Assembly: GCA_934045905.1 (NCBI GenBank)
Contig: OW203762.1
Coordinates: forward strand, 3,472,001-3,536,000
Length of the DNA: 64,000 nucleotides
Source: Leuctra nigra
Taxonomy: Eukaryota; Arthropoda; Insecta; Plecoptera; Leuctridae
Reading direction: 5' to 3'
Shown: in pieces, positions 54,333 to 64,000 of the stretch
Layout of the letters: each line of letters opens with the position of its first letter
Numbering within the stretch: the first letter of the stretch is position 1
Translations under genes and position numbers: made by a program
Notes under the pieces: generated by a model
What the model saw: only the letters and a program-made list of their open reading frames with translations
Database searches by the model: none
Told to the model about the DNA's origin: nothing

Positions 54333-54679
54333 TTAGGCTTGTTGAGTTTTCAGGTTCAGAGTAATTCTGCGTCCTTGCGCGGCCTGTAAGGGGATTATTG
54401 AGTTTGGTTTAAAGTTTGATCTGGGTTTTTAGGTAAATTTTGTTTGGTTAGCAAATATTTGAAAAGAAAAATTTGTATAGTAATGTAATGTTTGGGGTGG
54501 TTATAGTGTAACTTGAGGTTTTAGCTTACCCAAATGTAGAATTCCTGTGGTGTCATTGTAACAATTTCACAATTCACAAACGTAGTGTTCTTGAGTTTGA
54601 AGTTGAGGAGTATCTGATTTTAGAAGTGGTTCACTATTTCTCTTGCGTCTTATTGGTTGATCTTTGGTGTTGGGGTAGG

Positions 54680-54712
54680 TCTAAGTGGTCGTTGAGGGGG
54701 GGGGGGGGGGGG
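54680..54712. repeat. G-run
   Basis: About 18 G in a row near 54,696-54,712. Confidence 0.9.
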
Positions 54713-54881
54713 TGTCATAATGACGTCATTGGTGTCGGTTGGTTGTTCGTTGTGGACTTTGGTGGTTTTGAAAATAATGTTAAAAAAATGTATGTTTTGC
54801 GTTCCTTTATGTTTCAATTATTTTTAGGGAAGAATGTTAGTATATAAATTGTAGTTAATGGGTGTTTAATATAATATGTTA

Positions 54882-55380
54882 TTATTTTTTTTTGAACATG
54901 GCTAATATATCGTCTACGAAAACTGTGTAGCCTAGTTCCGATTTGTGTTTTTGTTGTAGTGTTCTATATTGTTTCCGAAGTATATTTTCCGAGGTGGAGG
55001 GTTGTTTTTCTTTGTCTAGATTTCGGCGGTCCATTCCTGCTGTAAGGGTTAAAATAAGTAGGTCTTTGATGTAATTTCGGCTAAGATGGTTTATATTAAA
55101 AATAATTGGAGTCGTTTCTAAAGTTATTTCTCTGTTTTCTTCGAATTCGTAGATGTCGTAATGGAGGTGTGGAAGTTGTTTTGATTTTACTATACCTTTC
55201 CGTTGTTTGGATGTGAGGAACTTGATGATTGCTTTTCGGAGTATAGCTTGTCTGCATGGATTGTAGCGGCATTTTCTTGAATGGCATAGCTGACATCTTT
55301 TGTAGTTCTTTGGTTGCATTTCTGTTGTGGGAGAATTGCGATGTTGTAGTTCGTTTGTCATCTTGTTTTGCGGGTTCCAC
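54882..55380 (-). CDS. Gypsy-like copy B: CX2CX4CX4C zinc-motif protein
   Basis: ATG at 55,361 (or MEPAKQ... in another frame at 55,380). CQLCHSRKCRYNPC, then FLTSKQRKGIVKS, LPHLHYDIYEFEE, FNINHLSRNYIKDLL, TAGMDRRNLDKEKQPSTSE and a C-terminal GYTVFVDDILAMFKKK. The frame is intact to its stop, about 159 residues. Its placement downstream of integrase, where gypsy elements may carry env, suggests an accessory or structural role. I know no family match. Confidence 0.6.
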
Positions 55381-55598
55381 GTGGTTTTGAGGCTCTAAGG
55401 GTGATAATCGTCTGCTTGGCGGGGTTAGCTTAGGTGGAGGGGAGTAGTGTCGGTTGAGTAGGGGGGGGGGGGGTGTTGTCGTTATGGAGGGGAAGTTGCT
55501 TTGATGTGATCTGTGTTTTGCAATGGGGGTCCAATTGATAATAATAATTGTGTGACTTTAGTGTGATTGTCTGAATTTTGATTGTTATTGTTATGGAG

Positions 55599-56351
55599 TT
55601 AATTGTCGTCTGATGAATCTGATTTTTCTTGAGGTTTTGTATATCGGCGATCTTGGGGGGTTTTTGAGTAGTCTGTGAAGTCTAGTCTTCTCAGGTTGTA
55701 ATAAGCGGAGCTTTGTCGCGGTCTATTTGTTGTAGGTGATTCGGGGCTGGTTAATGAGTCATAAGAAATGCTGTGTCGTAATGCGACTTGAGGAGAGATT
55801 TGGTAATATGATGAACTGCTGCTTGAAGTTGATGTCCTCGACCTTGGCGTTGTTTGTTCGTCGAGGGTAGGGTAGTCGTCGGGAGGGGGTGTTGTGGGTG
55901 TAGATTGTAGGTCGTAAAGATGTCGAGTCGGTTCTGGCGTGTTAGTCGGACTTCTTGAGATTTTTGTCGAGGTCGGCGAGGGTGTCCTAGGGTCGGTTTC
56001 CTGAACATGTGCTTGCAATTCGTGTTTTAGTTTATGTGACAGGTTCTGTTTTTCGGGTGCGGCTTGTTTTGTACTTTGTTGAGCGGCAATTTGGGGATTA
56101 ATTTTCTGCATGTTCGGGTAAGTGTTGGGTTCTATAGAAATGTAAGTTATATTATCGTCATCGGAGTCGAATGTTTCTGGCAGCTGATTCGTAGTGGGTG
56201 GTAAAGGAGTTTGAGGTATGTTGGATTTAGGGGAGGTGTCTGTGTTGTCTTTGAATTGTAATTTTTCGTCGAATATGGCTTTATCAAATGTATTATAATG
56301 TTTCAACCGATTACTGGGTACTGTTTGTACTTTGTTTGGGTACAGGTACAA
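55599..56351 (-). CDS. Gypsy-like copy B: Pro/Ser/Thr-rich tail of Pol
   Basis: 250 codons, MYLYPNKVQTVPSNRLKHYNTFDKAIF, then low-complexity TPTPP and SSSSS, ending KSDSSDDN. The first line looks like the end of an integrase (PSNRLKHY). Probably read through from integrase in an intact element. Confidence 0.5.
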   Translation of the reverse strand: MYLYPNKVQTVPSNRLKHYNTFDKAIFDEKLQFKDNTDTSPKSNIPQTPLPPTTNQLPETFDSDDDNITYISIEPNTYPNMQKINPQIAAQQSTKQAAPEKQNLSHKLKHELQAHVQETDPRTPSPTSTKISRSPTNTPEPTRHLYDLQSTPTTPPPDDYPTLDEQTTPRSRTSTSSSSSSYYQISPQVALRHSISYDSLTSPESPTTNRPRQSSAYYNLRRLDFTDYSKTPQDRRYTKPQEKSDSSDDN

Positions 56352-56546
56352 AATTTACAGGTGACGTCATCTCGATGATTCTGTGGGGTGATGAAGACCA
56401 GAAGGAATTGAATTTTTAGGGGATGTTTTTATCAATGGTGGGGGTGTATAAAAAGACTAAATCTCCGATTGATAAATCCACTTTCTTTGATTTCTGGTCG
56501 TAGTATTGTTTGCGATTTAGTTGTTGTTTTGTCTTAGTTTTGCGTG

Positions 56547-57020
56547 CTAGTTCCAATGCTTGTTTGAGTTCTGATTGTAATTGTGTCGTATAATATTCTG
56601 GAGTAGTGGTTTTATCTGTAATGGGTCGTCTTTATAATGAAGGTAAAATGCAGAATTGCCTGTTGTTGAGTTTAGTGCTGTGCGTAAAGCGAATTGTAAT
56701 GTTCCCAGCATTAGGTCCCAATCTTTAGATTTTTCTGTATAGCTTGTAATTACCCTTTTGATCATTTTATTATAACTTTCAATTACGTTTGATGATGGAT
56801 GATATGCAGTGGTCAGTATGTGATTCAAATTAAGTATTCTGCATGTTTCTTTAAATAGTGAAGATGTGAAGTTCGTACCTCTGTCCGTGGTGATACTGAT
56901 AGGTATAGAATGATCTGATATTAATCTGTCGACGAGTGCTCTGGCTGTTGTAATTGCCGTTTGATTTGGTGTGGGTACAAAAATAACAAATTTTGAGAAA
57001 ATATTTTGACCAAATAACAA
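56547..57020 (-). pseudogene. Ty3/gypsy integrase core, partial
   Basis: KFVIFVPTPNQTA, TDRGTNF (second catalytic Asp), TTAYHPSSNVIESYNKM (catalytic Glu), WDLMLGTLQFALRTALNSTTG. The frame ends after QIKPLL and a further integrase end is lost by frameshift near 56,600. The element is cut at about 57,030: no RT, RNase H or protease follow. Confidence 0.8.
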
Positions 57021-57029
57021 ACTTCTTTT

Positions 57030-58080
57030 TCTAAAATTAATGTACCTACCAAAAATACATTAATGTAGAAAAAAAAGTATGGCCTGTTACTAGCCTAGCT
57101 GCCATTATCTACATTGGTAGGTAAATAGTTTTTGTTTTTTTTCGAAATTTAAAATAAAAATCTTGGAAGAGATAGATAACAATTTCCTTTTTTTTTGCCA
57201 AATTGTAACAACTAAAGAGATTGTAATGTGCCAATACAACACAATTCACAAAATCTCAAGGTCACAGTTAATTTAAGTTGGAAATTATAAATTTTGAATG
57301 TTATTATAATATAATATCGCCCATGATTTGAGTTTTAAAGTCATCGCTGACTTGCAAATCTACAGGCCGGCCGGTAAATTAAATGTTATTCAGAATTACA
57401 AAGTGTTTTAATTTCTTACAGTACGGAATCGCCTCTCGGCTTCTGACACAAAACAGAATGTCTTCTTCCTGAGGATGCTGGGGAATCCTGTGGATGCATG
57501 AAACTGGATGTACACCGGCTTCGGTGCAAACAACGGTGTGGCTCTTCCAAATACGCTCTAGGCTTGTTCAAGGTCAATTCAAAAGGTATGCAAATTCGTC
57601 TATGGACCATTCATTACATGACTTTTTACAAGACCGTGTACCTACTTTAGGAAATTAAACTTTTAAACTTTCACAAATTACAGTTTCATATACCTAGAAA
57701 TCAATACTTCGCTCATCGAGCAGTATTTCAATACCCTGCTAAATTTTGAACCGTTGATTCGTACTATTGCCAGGGACACAGTGGAATATACTGTTACTGC
57801 AGAGTATTGAATAACTGGTCCTAAGATCAACATTGTATATTACTTTATCTACAAATGTTCAGCCAAATTGGTAAAGATCTTACAGCCTTATTGACATTTT
57901 AGATTTTTGAAATAGGTTAAAATTGATGTTGATGAAAATTGTGCATCGTTTTTTAGAACATTAGGTAGTCTATATCATAGTTGTTAAATTTTATTTCTAG
58001 ACTATAGGTAGGCTACACTCATACCAAAATTTTATACACGATGCACAAAGTATTTTTAGATTTTTAAAATAACTACAATT
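57030..58080. other. AT-rich spacer
   Basis: A short minus-strand frame at 57,610-57,416 has no known motif. Nothing else recognised. Confidence 0.4.
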
Positions 58081-58083
58081 GGT

Positions 58084-58305
58084 ACGCTTGGCACAACTAA
58101 AATTGATCGTTCAATAAATCTGATTTACTGAAAAATGTTAGATCGCACAGGAGTCAGTCCAAGCCATCTCCTTGTCTCACTCTAGTTGGTGACCTCTTAT
58201 TTCAGTGATAATATCAAGCTTTGATCGGTATGGAACATGACCAGCAGTCATTCAAATTTGTTCACCGATTAATTTTTGTCGTGCCGAGTGTACCTACTGT
58301 AATGT
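58084..58305. mobile_element. MITE of the TGTACAC family, about 222 bp
   Basis: Ends GGTACGCTTGGCACAACTAA and, reversed, GGTACACTCGGCACGACAAA. Internal CTCACTCTAGTTGGTGACCT is shared with 33,573. Confidence 0.8.
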
Positions 58306-58309
58306 GGCC

Positions 58310-58970
58310 CTTATAGGGGTAGAATTGATCCCTATACAAATCTTGGTAACTTTCTAAGGCTGCCACCAGGTTAATTTATCTAGGTAATAACCGACCTAAT
58401 AACTCCCTGAAGTTGTAGATAAAATATAAATACCTGTAGTTGAGACGTGGAGTACCGAGCTGTGAAGCTGGTATGTGTAGAACGAAACCTCGATGTTGAA
58501 TTCGATTTACGAACAAGAGTCTTTCTCTGATTTAAATCATAAACTTTATTGTATTTAATAAGAAAAATAAATTAATATTGAAATGATATTTATCTCGTAA
58601 ACTGGGATTCTCAATATATCGGAAAGGATTCGTGAAGGATTGGCTTAACCCTCTCGAGCACACATCCAGAAATCTTTATATAAAAATTATTTTTTGTGAT
58701 TTTCATAGTTAATAGGGGTTGGTGTACATACAGTATTTTTTTCAAAATTTTATACTCACTCTTTTTGCCAAAATGTTGATGTCCACAAATGTGTACATTG
58801 AGTTAATATGGATGGGAAAATGACTAGGATAAATACCTATTATATTTTCAATAGTTTTAATTTCATCACTAGTGATCATTTATTTCAATTACATTTATTT
58901 AAATTAGTCATTGAAAATTATTTATATTCATTATTGATGAGATATTTATCGTTGTAACTACATTGATCAG
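58310..58970. other. Spacer
   Basis: AT-rich; nothing recognised. Confidence 0.4.
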
Positions 58971-59059
58971 TTCCTCATGTGGAACGAACGGAAACATTCC
59001 GGACAAATCGGTTCCTTGCACCGATTGCATTGGTACCTAGTTCGCCTTTTACACGCAGA

Positions 59060-59508
59060 ATCATGGCAACGAAGAGGATTTTTAACTGCAACCTTGACTG
59101 GAAAATGGGGACGTATTTACATAAATTTCAAAAAAATTTGGGGTCTGCAAACATAAAAGTTTGTCTCTACATGTGTGCAAAATTTCAGCTCGATCGAGGA
59201 AAAACTCTAGACATGTATAGCCAAAATATGAGTTTGATCAGATTTGTCGAAGACCATTTTCACTGTTCAACCTATCAGGAGATGTTTATTTAAATTTTAA
59301 CCAATCAGTAGATTTCAAAAAAATTAGGGTCTGCAACGCCCAGAGAATGTCCAAACACGTGTGCAAAATTTCAGCTCGATCGAAGAAAAACTCTGACCTG
59401 TATATCGTCAGTAACAGAAAAAAACAAAAACAAAAAAACAAAAAAACAAAAAAACAGAGGTCCGTGCCAAATGAGCCAAAAGGAGACGCTCGCTTCGCTC
59501 GCTCAATT
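59060..59508 (-). mobile_element. GAGCGAGC-family element, copy 3 (truncated)
   Basis: Reverse orientation, head at 59,488-59,508. It shares the ATTTCAGCTCGATCGA, CTGACCTGTATATCGTCAGT and GACCTCTG texts of copy 1. Its far end is lost. Confidence 0.7.
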
Positions 59509-59579
59509 ATGTATAATATTACGTTCGATACGTCAGCCGTAGTGATGATGTCGCCTTGCGTGAAGTAAACAGTAGATGG

Positions 59580-60240
59580 CGTTGACCCTCGAGCAGTAGG
59601 TCTATTGAACTCCTGTTCAACAGCAGTTGAGTGACCGGATATGTCACCCCTTCAGGCGCGATGTGATGATGTCTGGGTAACCCCTTTGGTTACCAGGACG
59701 TCCAGCAGGCTGTGCACAAGGAGTGACCTCCTCGGGCAGTTGGTTCAAGTTGGCTCAGGCTGATGACGCTCGTGGCTGCAGACTCGTCGGATCCTCCCGG
59801 AGTGTGCAAGTCACTGACTTTAATACTTTTATATGTTGAAAAACTTGAAAACTGTTCAGTTGATCAGTTTGATGGACTTGATCACATCGGCACTGTCCCG
59901 CTGAAGTTATTCTATATTCGCGCCTACTGGCTTCACTGGTTCACGAGACAGGTCTCCCTGCCTGAGAAAACTCTGACTGATGAAGTTTGGCTGGTAGCTT
60001 GACGTTTTATACCCTCTCACCTCGGTTTACCGCCAAAGAATATGATTGGTTGGTTTCGTACACGTGGTAGCTATTTTTAGGCATTCTGTCATCTCGGAAA
60101 CGCGCGAAACTACTTTCTTTCTTCACGTAAGCCCATGCTTTTCTTGGAATCACTGAAAACTAGTCTGGCTGACTGGTTTTGTAGCGTTATCACAATGACT
60201 GGTTCACTTGTTATTACGTGGTGACATCACAATTTAGGTA
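59580..60240 (-). mobile_element. Possible solo LTR
   Basis: A 0.66-kb minus-strand segment with a TATA/initiator promoter in its middle. Ends not certain. The short plus-strand frame at 59,763-60,002 lies antisense to it. Confidence 0.4.
59974..60011 (-). promoter_or_regulatory. TATA box plus TCAGT initiator
   Basis: Minus strand TATAAAA (60,011-60,005) and TCAGTCA (59,980-59,974), about 31 bp apart. Confidence 0.7.
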
Positions 60241-60606
60241 AGGTCATATACTTTTTATATGGATTCACTCACTTTCTTGATATAATTGCACATTGTTAAA
60301 CTTATTTGATTGCTCGTTATATTTTTGTCTATATTTTGATTGCTATTGAATTTTAAGATTGTAAGTTTACATAATGATTCTAATTAATTACTTTGTGTTC
60401 AGTTAACCTTGACTCTAAGAATGCCATGCTACAAGCTTGTTCATTCTTTAAACCTACTTCAAGCAAACATTATTATTTTTAAAGTTAATTTTCTAACCTA
60501 GATAGGCCAACTTGTTACAATCTATTAATTCTATGAATTTGTTTTGTTTACTGGGGACCCAACTATTATGACACAAAATAAAAACAATGAAAAACTTTTA
60601 ATTGAC

Positions 60607-60612
60607 TTTATT
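60607..60612 (-). terminator. AATAAA poly(A) signal
   Basis: Lies 50 bp downstream (minus strand) of the 108-bp repeat frame. Confidence 0.45.
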
Positions 60613-60663
60613 AACATAACATTCTCATACACAATTCTGCAACACAATTCCATCACACTTCAA

Positions 60664-61242
60664 CTAACTAACAACCGTACTCTGCCTTGCCAACGCCATA
60701 ACCCAATCCCAACAAACCCTAACGTCGCCAATTCTGCAACCACCATCACGCACTTCAACTAACTCGTGACCAAGCTTAAACAACCGTACTCTGCCTTCCA
60801 ACGCCATAAACCAATCCCAACAAACCCTAACGTCGCCAATTCTGCAACCACCATCACGCACTTCTACTAACTCGTGACCAAGCTTAAACAACCGTACTCT
60901 GCCTTCCAACGCCATAAACCAATCCCAACAAACCCTAACGTCGCCAATTCTGCAACCACCATCACGCACTTCTACTAACTCGTGACCAAGCTTAAACAAC
61001 CGTACTCTGCCTTCCAACGCCATAACCCAATCCCAACAAACCCTAACGTCGCCAATTCTGCAACCACCATCACGCACTTCTACCAACTCGTGACCAAGCT
61101 TAAACAACCGTACTCTGCCTTCCAACGCCATAAACCAATCCCAACAAACCCTAACGTCGCCAATTCTGCAACCTATCGCATCCATCACACAAAATAACCG
61201 TAAACTGCCTTGCAAACACCACAATGCAATCAAAACAGCCAC
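60664..61242 (-). CDS. Possible protein of 36-residue repeats
   Basis: A 192-codon minus-strand frame made of about five copies of GCRIGDVRVCWDW.MALEGRVRLF KLGHELVEVRDG-type 36-residue units. The DNA period is 108 bp (60,781, 60,889, 60,997, 61,105). A poly(A) signal follows. The other strand is also open over part of it, so this could be only a minisatellite. I know no such family. Confidence 0.3.
   Translation of the reverse strand: MAVLIALWCLQGSLRLFCVMDAIGCRIGDVRVCWDWFMALEGRVRLFKLGHELVEVRDGGCRIGDVRVCWDWVMALEGRVRLFKLGHELVEVRDGGCRIGDVRVCWDWFMALEGRVRLFKLGHELVEVRDGGCRIGDVRVCWDWFMALEGRVRLFKLGHELVEVRDGGCRIGDVRVCWDWVMALARQSTVVS
60670..61175. repeat. 108-bp minisatellite, about 4.7 copies
   Basis: Unit with CAACCGTACTCTGCCTTCCA and CAACAAACCCTAACGTCGCC; copies differ by a few bases only. 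Confidence 0.9.
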
Positions 61243-61319
61243 TCTTCATCGACATCAGATCCCCATCACCATGAGACTAGAGAGGACAGCAGCAGATGAA
61301 CTTCTTGCGTATCGCCGAG

Positions 61320-62160
61320 TAGAATTTCTTACCTAGAAATAAAATAAAACTAATAGTCAGTGTTCTTGTGCCTTGTGACAAATACTTTAATTTTCTTTGG
61401 CAGTCTTATAGTAAAAAATGTGCTCTTTCGACTGAGTGATGGATCTCGGCGAGATCTCTTCTAGTTTGGCCCAAGGGTGTCCAATAATAATTTTTTTGAT
61501 ATTTTTATTAAAACTACACAATCAGATTATATTGTCCCCAATGGCACACTTATAGTAAAAAAATTGCTACTTTTTATTTATCGTTCAAGTCCTGCAGGAT
61601 TATTTCAAAATAATCCTCAATATTTCAAACCACAAAAAGTTATATCTATTGAAAAAATCAGTATAAATGTCGTAAAATTATTTTTTCTTGCAATATTATT
61701 GTAATGCACATGATGGGATAAGGATGCAAAAAATTGTTATGGAATTGAATCTTCAGGGGTATCCAAAATATTAATTTTTCAAATTTTGTGTCAGGAGTGT
61801 AATTCAAAAGCGGGTATCTCGTATTATAATTGTATAATTATTTATTGATTTTATCACTAATTTTTTACATTATTTTTATATTAAGGGGTGAACAGACTAT
61901 TGTTTGAATAATTACATTACGTGTTCTTTTCCTCAGGAACATTTAAAGAAAATATTTCAAAATGCAACTTATGGCATCAAAAGTAAACAATTTATTTCAG
62001 TCAAATACAGCTGCACTACCATACAAATTACTAGAGATGAAGCTCGCATTTGTTCTGAAACACTCAAAAATGAGATATGACCACTTTTTGAACCCTTTTG
62101 ACCTCTGTATCAACTTCATAAATACATATGTTTATTAAAAGGGCTGATTAGTGAGCGTGG
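61320..62160. other. AT-rich spacer
   Basis: Nothing recognised. Confidence 0.4.
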
Positions 62161-62165
62161 CCTAT

Positions 62166-62285
62166 TAGTTATGTGGTTTTTTAGTTTTACTTTGTCCTAC
62201 AGACGTTTAGTGCCCGAAAATTAGTAAAATTATGGCACTAACTAAACATCTGTTCGACAAAATAAAACTAATAACTTATTCCAAA
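62166..62285. mobile_element. Short MITE with about 40-bp inverted repeats
   Basis: TTAGTTTTACTTTGTC...ACAGACGTTTAGT on the left and TTAGTTTTATTTTGTCGAAC AGATGTTTAGT on the reverse of the right end. Confidence 0.7.
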
Positions 62286-62398
62286 CTATGAAATTATTTT
62301 CATTGATCTGTTCTGAATACTCGTACAAAGCCTTATTTTGTTAACAATTACATTGATAAAAGATATTGATGAAGGGATGTGTGTTGTGAAAAATATCC

Positions 62399-62469
62399 GA
62401 CCTAACCGGGGCTCGAACCCGGACCTCTCACTTGCCGGGCGAGAGCTCTACCAACTGTGCTACCCGATC
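62399..62469 (-). tRNA. tRNA-Ala-like gene, anticodon GGC, degenerate
   Basis: A cloverleaf fits: acceptor GATCGGG/TTAGGTC (one mispair, several G-U), D arm GCAC/GAGC, anticodon stem CTCGC/GTGAG with loop CCGGCAA, T arm CCGGG-TTCGAGC-CCCGG. The base before the anticodon is C rather than T, so a functional tRNA is doubtful. It may be the head of a SINE. Confidence 0.6.
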
Positions 62470-63015
62470 GGACGGACGGACATTAGACACAACGCACTGA
62501 TGAGGGTTAGAGATCTCCGAGGAGAATGGAATGAAGGTAGAGAATGATCACTACGAACTGTCATACCACCGGTGACGATGCTGTCACCCTGTCTCTTTGC
62601 ACTTACATGCGCAACCATCTTTTACTCTACTTGCTTTTGCTTTTCAGTTTTTCAGTGACTGAAGTTGTCAGTTTCTTTCAGTTTTTGCTTTTCAGTGTTG
62701 CTTTTCAGCTCGAATTCGAGCATTCGATCATTTCTCATCATTCTCATCACTCTAACCCTCTAACCCTTACAGTACGTCCCTTCATATCATCCTGACTCCA
62801 TGGAAGTTTTCCACAGAAACCTACATTCTCAAAGATATTGATAAAAATCGATTAAAAAACTCTTCAAGATTTAACTCACAACCCAGCCGTCTTAATTGTA
62901 CCTTGTACTAAACAAGTTTTCATTTGATATGCTACTCGACTAGGTTGATATAATTTGATTATTTAATCATGACAGCAATTAAGTTTTGACACATTTGACA
63001 TTTTGGCCCACCCAC
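62470..63015. other. Spacer
   Basis: CTTTTCAGT repeats at 62,636-62,710; otherwise nothing recognised. Confidence 0.4.
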
Positions 63016-63182
63016 CCTAATCAAATTTCGAAGAACTTTTGATATGTTATAGAGGGCATTTTTATGAATCGGCTAACACAAAAAAAACTTCTGTTTTATA
63101 ACGTGGTGAGTTAGGACCTTTTTGCAGCTGATACTCTAGACTTGTACCACAGACTTAAAGAATTCTAAATGGGAGTACTTAC

Positions 63183-63351
63183 AACAAGTTTGCTCCTTAG
63201 TGACTACCGTCTTCAACAACACGTGAGTCACCACGTGAGTCACCGGCTTAGTCACCGCGTGAGCCACCGGCTTAGGCACCGGCTGAGTCACTGGGCCCGC
63301 CGGACTTGGGCCGGACTTCGAGCCAGGAAAATTCGGGCCTCTAGGGGCACC
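63183..63351 (-). CDS. Candidate Pro/Val-rich exon
   Basis: An open minus-strand segment bounded by a good acceptor (TTCTCACGCAG) and donor (GTAAGT). It reads APRGPNFPGSKSGPSPAGP and then PVAHAVTKPVTHVVTHV, from 12-bp DNA repeats (63,223-63,292). It may be an internal exon of an unknown gene. Confidence 0.4.
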
Positions 63352-63429
63352 CTGCGTGAGAAAAATTTGCCATTGTAACCTATATAAAGGCATAGGGAAT
63401 AAACAAATCTGACAGCGGCAATCCAAATC

Positions 63430-63740
63430 TCATATTTAGAGTGATTACTTGTAAAAGAAAGATATTTATGTAAGTACAAGTTGATGCCGTGAACGTTTTC
63501 GGAACCATCGGGTAATGGCATGGCAGTGGTGACGGTTTGTTCCGGTGAAAGTGCTGGTGGCCCTGATAAGGGTCGTTCGCGAGGTTTCGAAGGTGTTACT
63601 ACCTACTACCTACTAACTGATTCCTATAGATCAACTCTGTTCTACTATCCTGAAGAATCTTTGCTAAATATTGATTCCGTGACGAGCACGACGAGCCCTG
63701 TAATAGAAAAACGAAGGCTAGGAGAATGCTCTGTGTAACG
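63430..63740. other. Spacer
   Basis: Nothing recognised. Confidence 0.35.
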
Positions 63741-64000
63741 CAGTGGTACTCAACCTGCGGCCCGCGGGACTAATGTTTGTGGCCCCCCAGTTGATGTTTC
63801 TAATACCTATATTTATTCACAAAATGTGTCCACTTGAATAATATTTTAAAATATCTCATTTCATTTGAGACATATTGTGAGAGTTGTCATGTTAGGATCC
63901 ACGCATCAGGCTGAAAATACGAGGGAAGCTACTTCAATGAAACTTCATACTTGTTGCAACGACAATGAAGCCATTTGCCAATTCCGAAAATTGTAAAAAG
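63741..64000 (+). mobile_element. Start of a hAT-like element, cut by window end
   Basis: CAGTGGTACTCAACCTGCGG CCCGCGGG is the typical terminus of a widespread hAT family (CAGTGGTTCTCAACC...). The other end lies outside. Confidence 0.6.

Noticed and set aside
59763..60002. Plus-strand 79-codon protein
   Set aside because: Antisense to a clear minus-strand core promoter in a likely LTR; no motif.
60664..61175. CRISPR array
   Set aside because: The repeats are contiguous 108-bp units with no unique spacers, in a eukaryotic context.

Overview
This is eukaryotic nuclear DNA, most likely from an arthropod (insect-like); I cannot name the species. The evidence is spliced genes with GT-AG introns, GTAGGTA and (TA)n microsatellites, arthropod-style TATA/TCAGT core promoters, a BEL/Pao retrotransposon, a gypsy-type envelope remnant, Polinton-type polymerase remnants, Penelope-like, Jockey/I-like and Mutator elements, and many short inverted-repeat elements (MITEs). 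Little clear host coding sequence is visible: two exons of a PKG-like protein kinase (16.2-16.7 kb), a possible acidic SUMO-interacting protein fragment (34.7-35.0 kb) and one candidate proline-rich exon (63.2 kb).

The main discovery is at 2,131-14,290: a 12,160-bp DNA transposon, apparently intact in its coding exons. It sits in a decayed Polinton/adintovirus-type DNA polymerase B gene on the minus strand. It is bounded by a TA target duplication and by 21-22-bp terminal inverted repeats (CCCTTAC then an A-rich tract), followed by about 430 bp of AT-rich subterminal repeats at both ends. Removing the element plus one TA brings the two polymerase parts back into one reading frame. It carries two divergent genes: a four-exon, 866-codon TNP2-like transposase of the CACTA/Mirage/Chapaev (CMC) group, and a seven-exon, 387-codon BEN-domain DNA-binding protein with a coiled coil. 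Every splice phase closes in both genes. By analogy with the TNPA/TNPD pair of plant En/Spm, I infer that the BEN protein binds the subterminal repeats and cooperates with the transposase. Its introns and UTRs have collected other elements, including a tRNA-like gene in the loop of a long hairpin and a 459-bp MITE with a tRNA-like core.

Layout: 0-2.1 kb, retroelement scraps and Polinton polymerase; 2.1-14.3 kb, the CMC element; 14.5-16.0 kb, a head-to-head Penelope-like palindrome; 16.2-16.7 kb, kinase exons; 19-25 kb, remnants of five transposase families (MULE, hAT-like, Mutator, DDE_4, piggyBac); 25.6-34.8 kb, nested non-LTR elements, a GAGCGAGC repeat family and an LTR-like segment with a core promoter; 34.7-37 kb, GC-rich minisatellites and direct repeats; 37.2-39.5 kb, gypsy-like copy A; 40.5-45.2 kb, a multi-exon Mutator-domain transposase gene with good splice sites; 46.7-53.5 kb, a young full-length BEL/Pao element inserted in an envelope-like gene; 53.9-57.0 kb, gypsy-like copy B; 58-64 kb, MITEs, an LTR-like promoter, a 108-bp minisatellite, a tRNA-Ala-like gene and the start of a hAT-like element.

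All calls come from reading the sequence and from family motifs known to me; no database search was run. Boundaries marked approximate are by eye.
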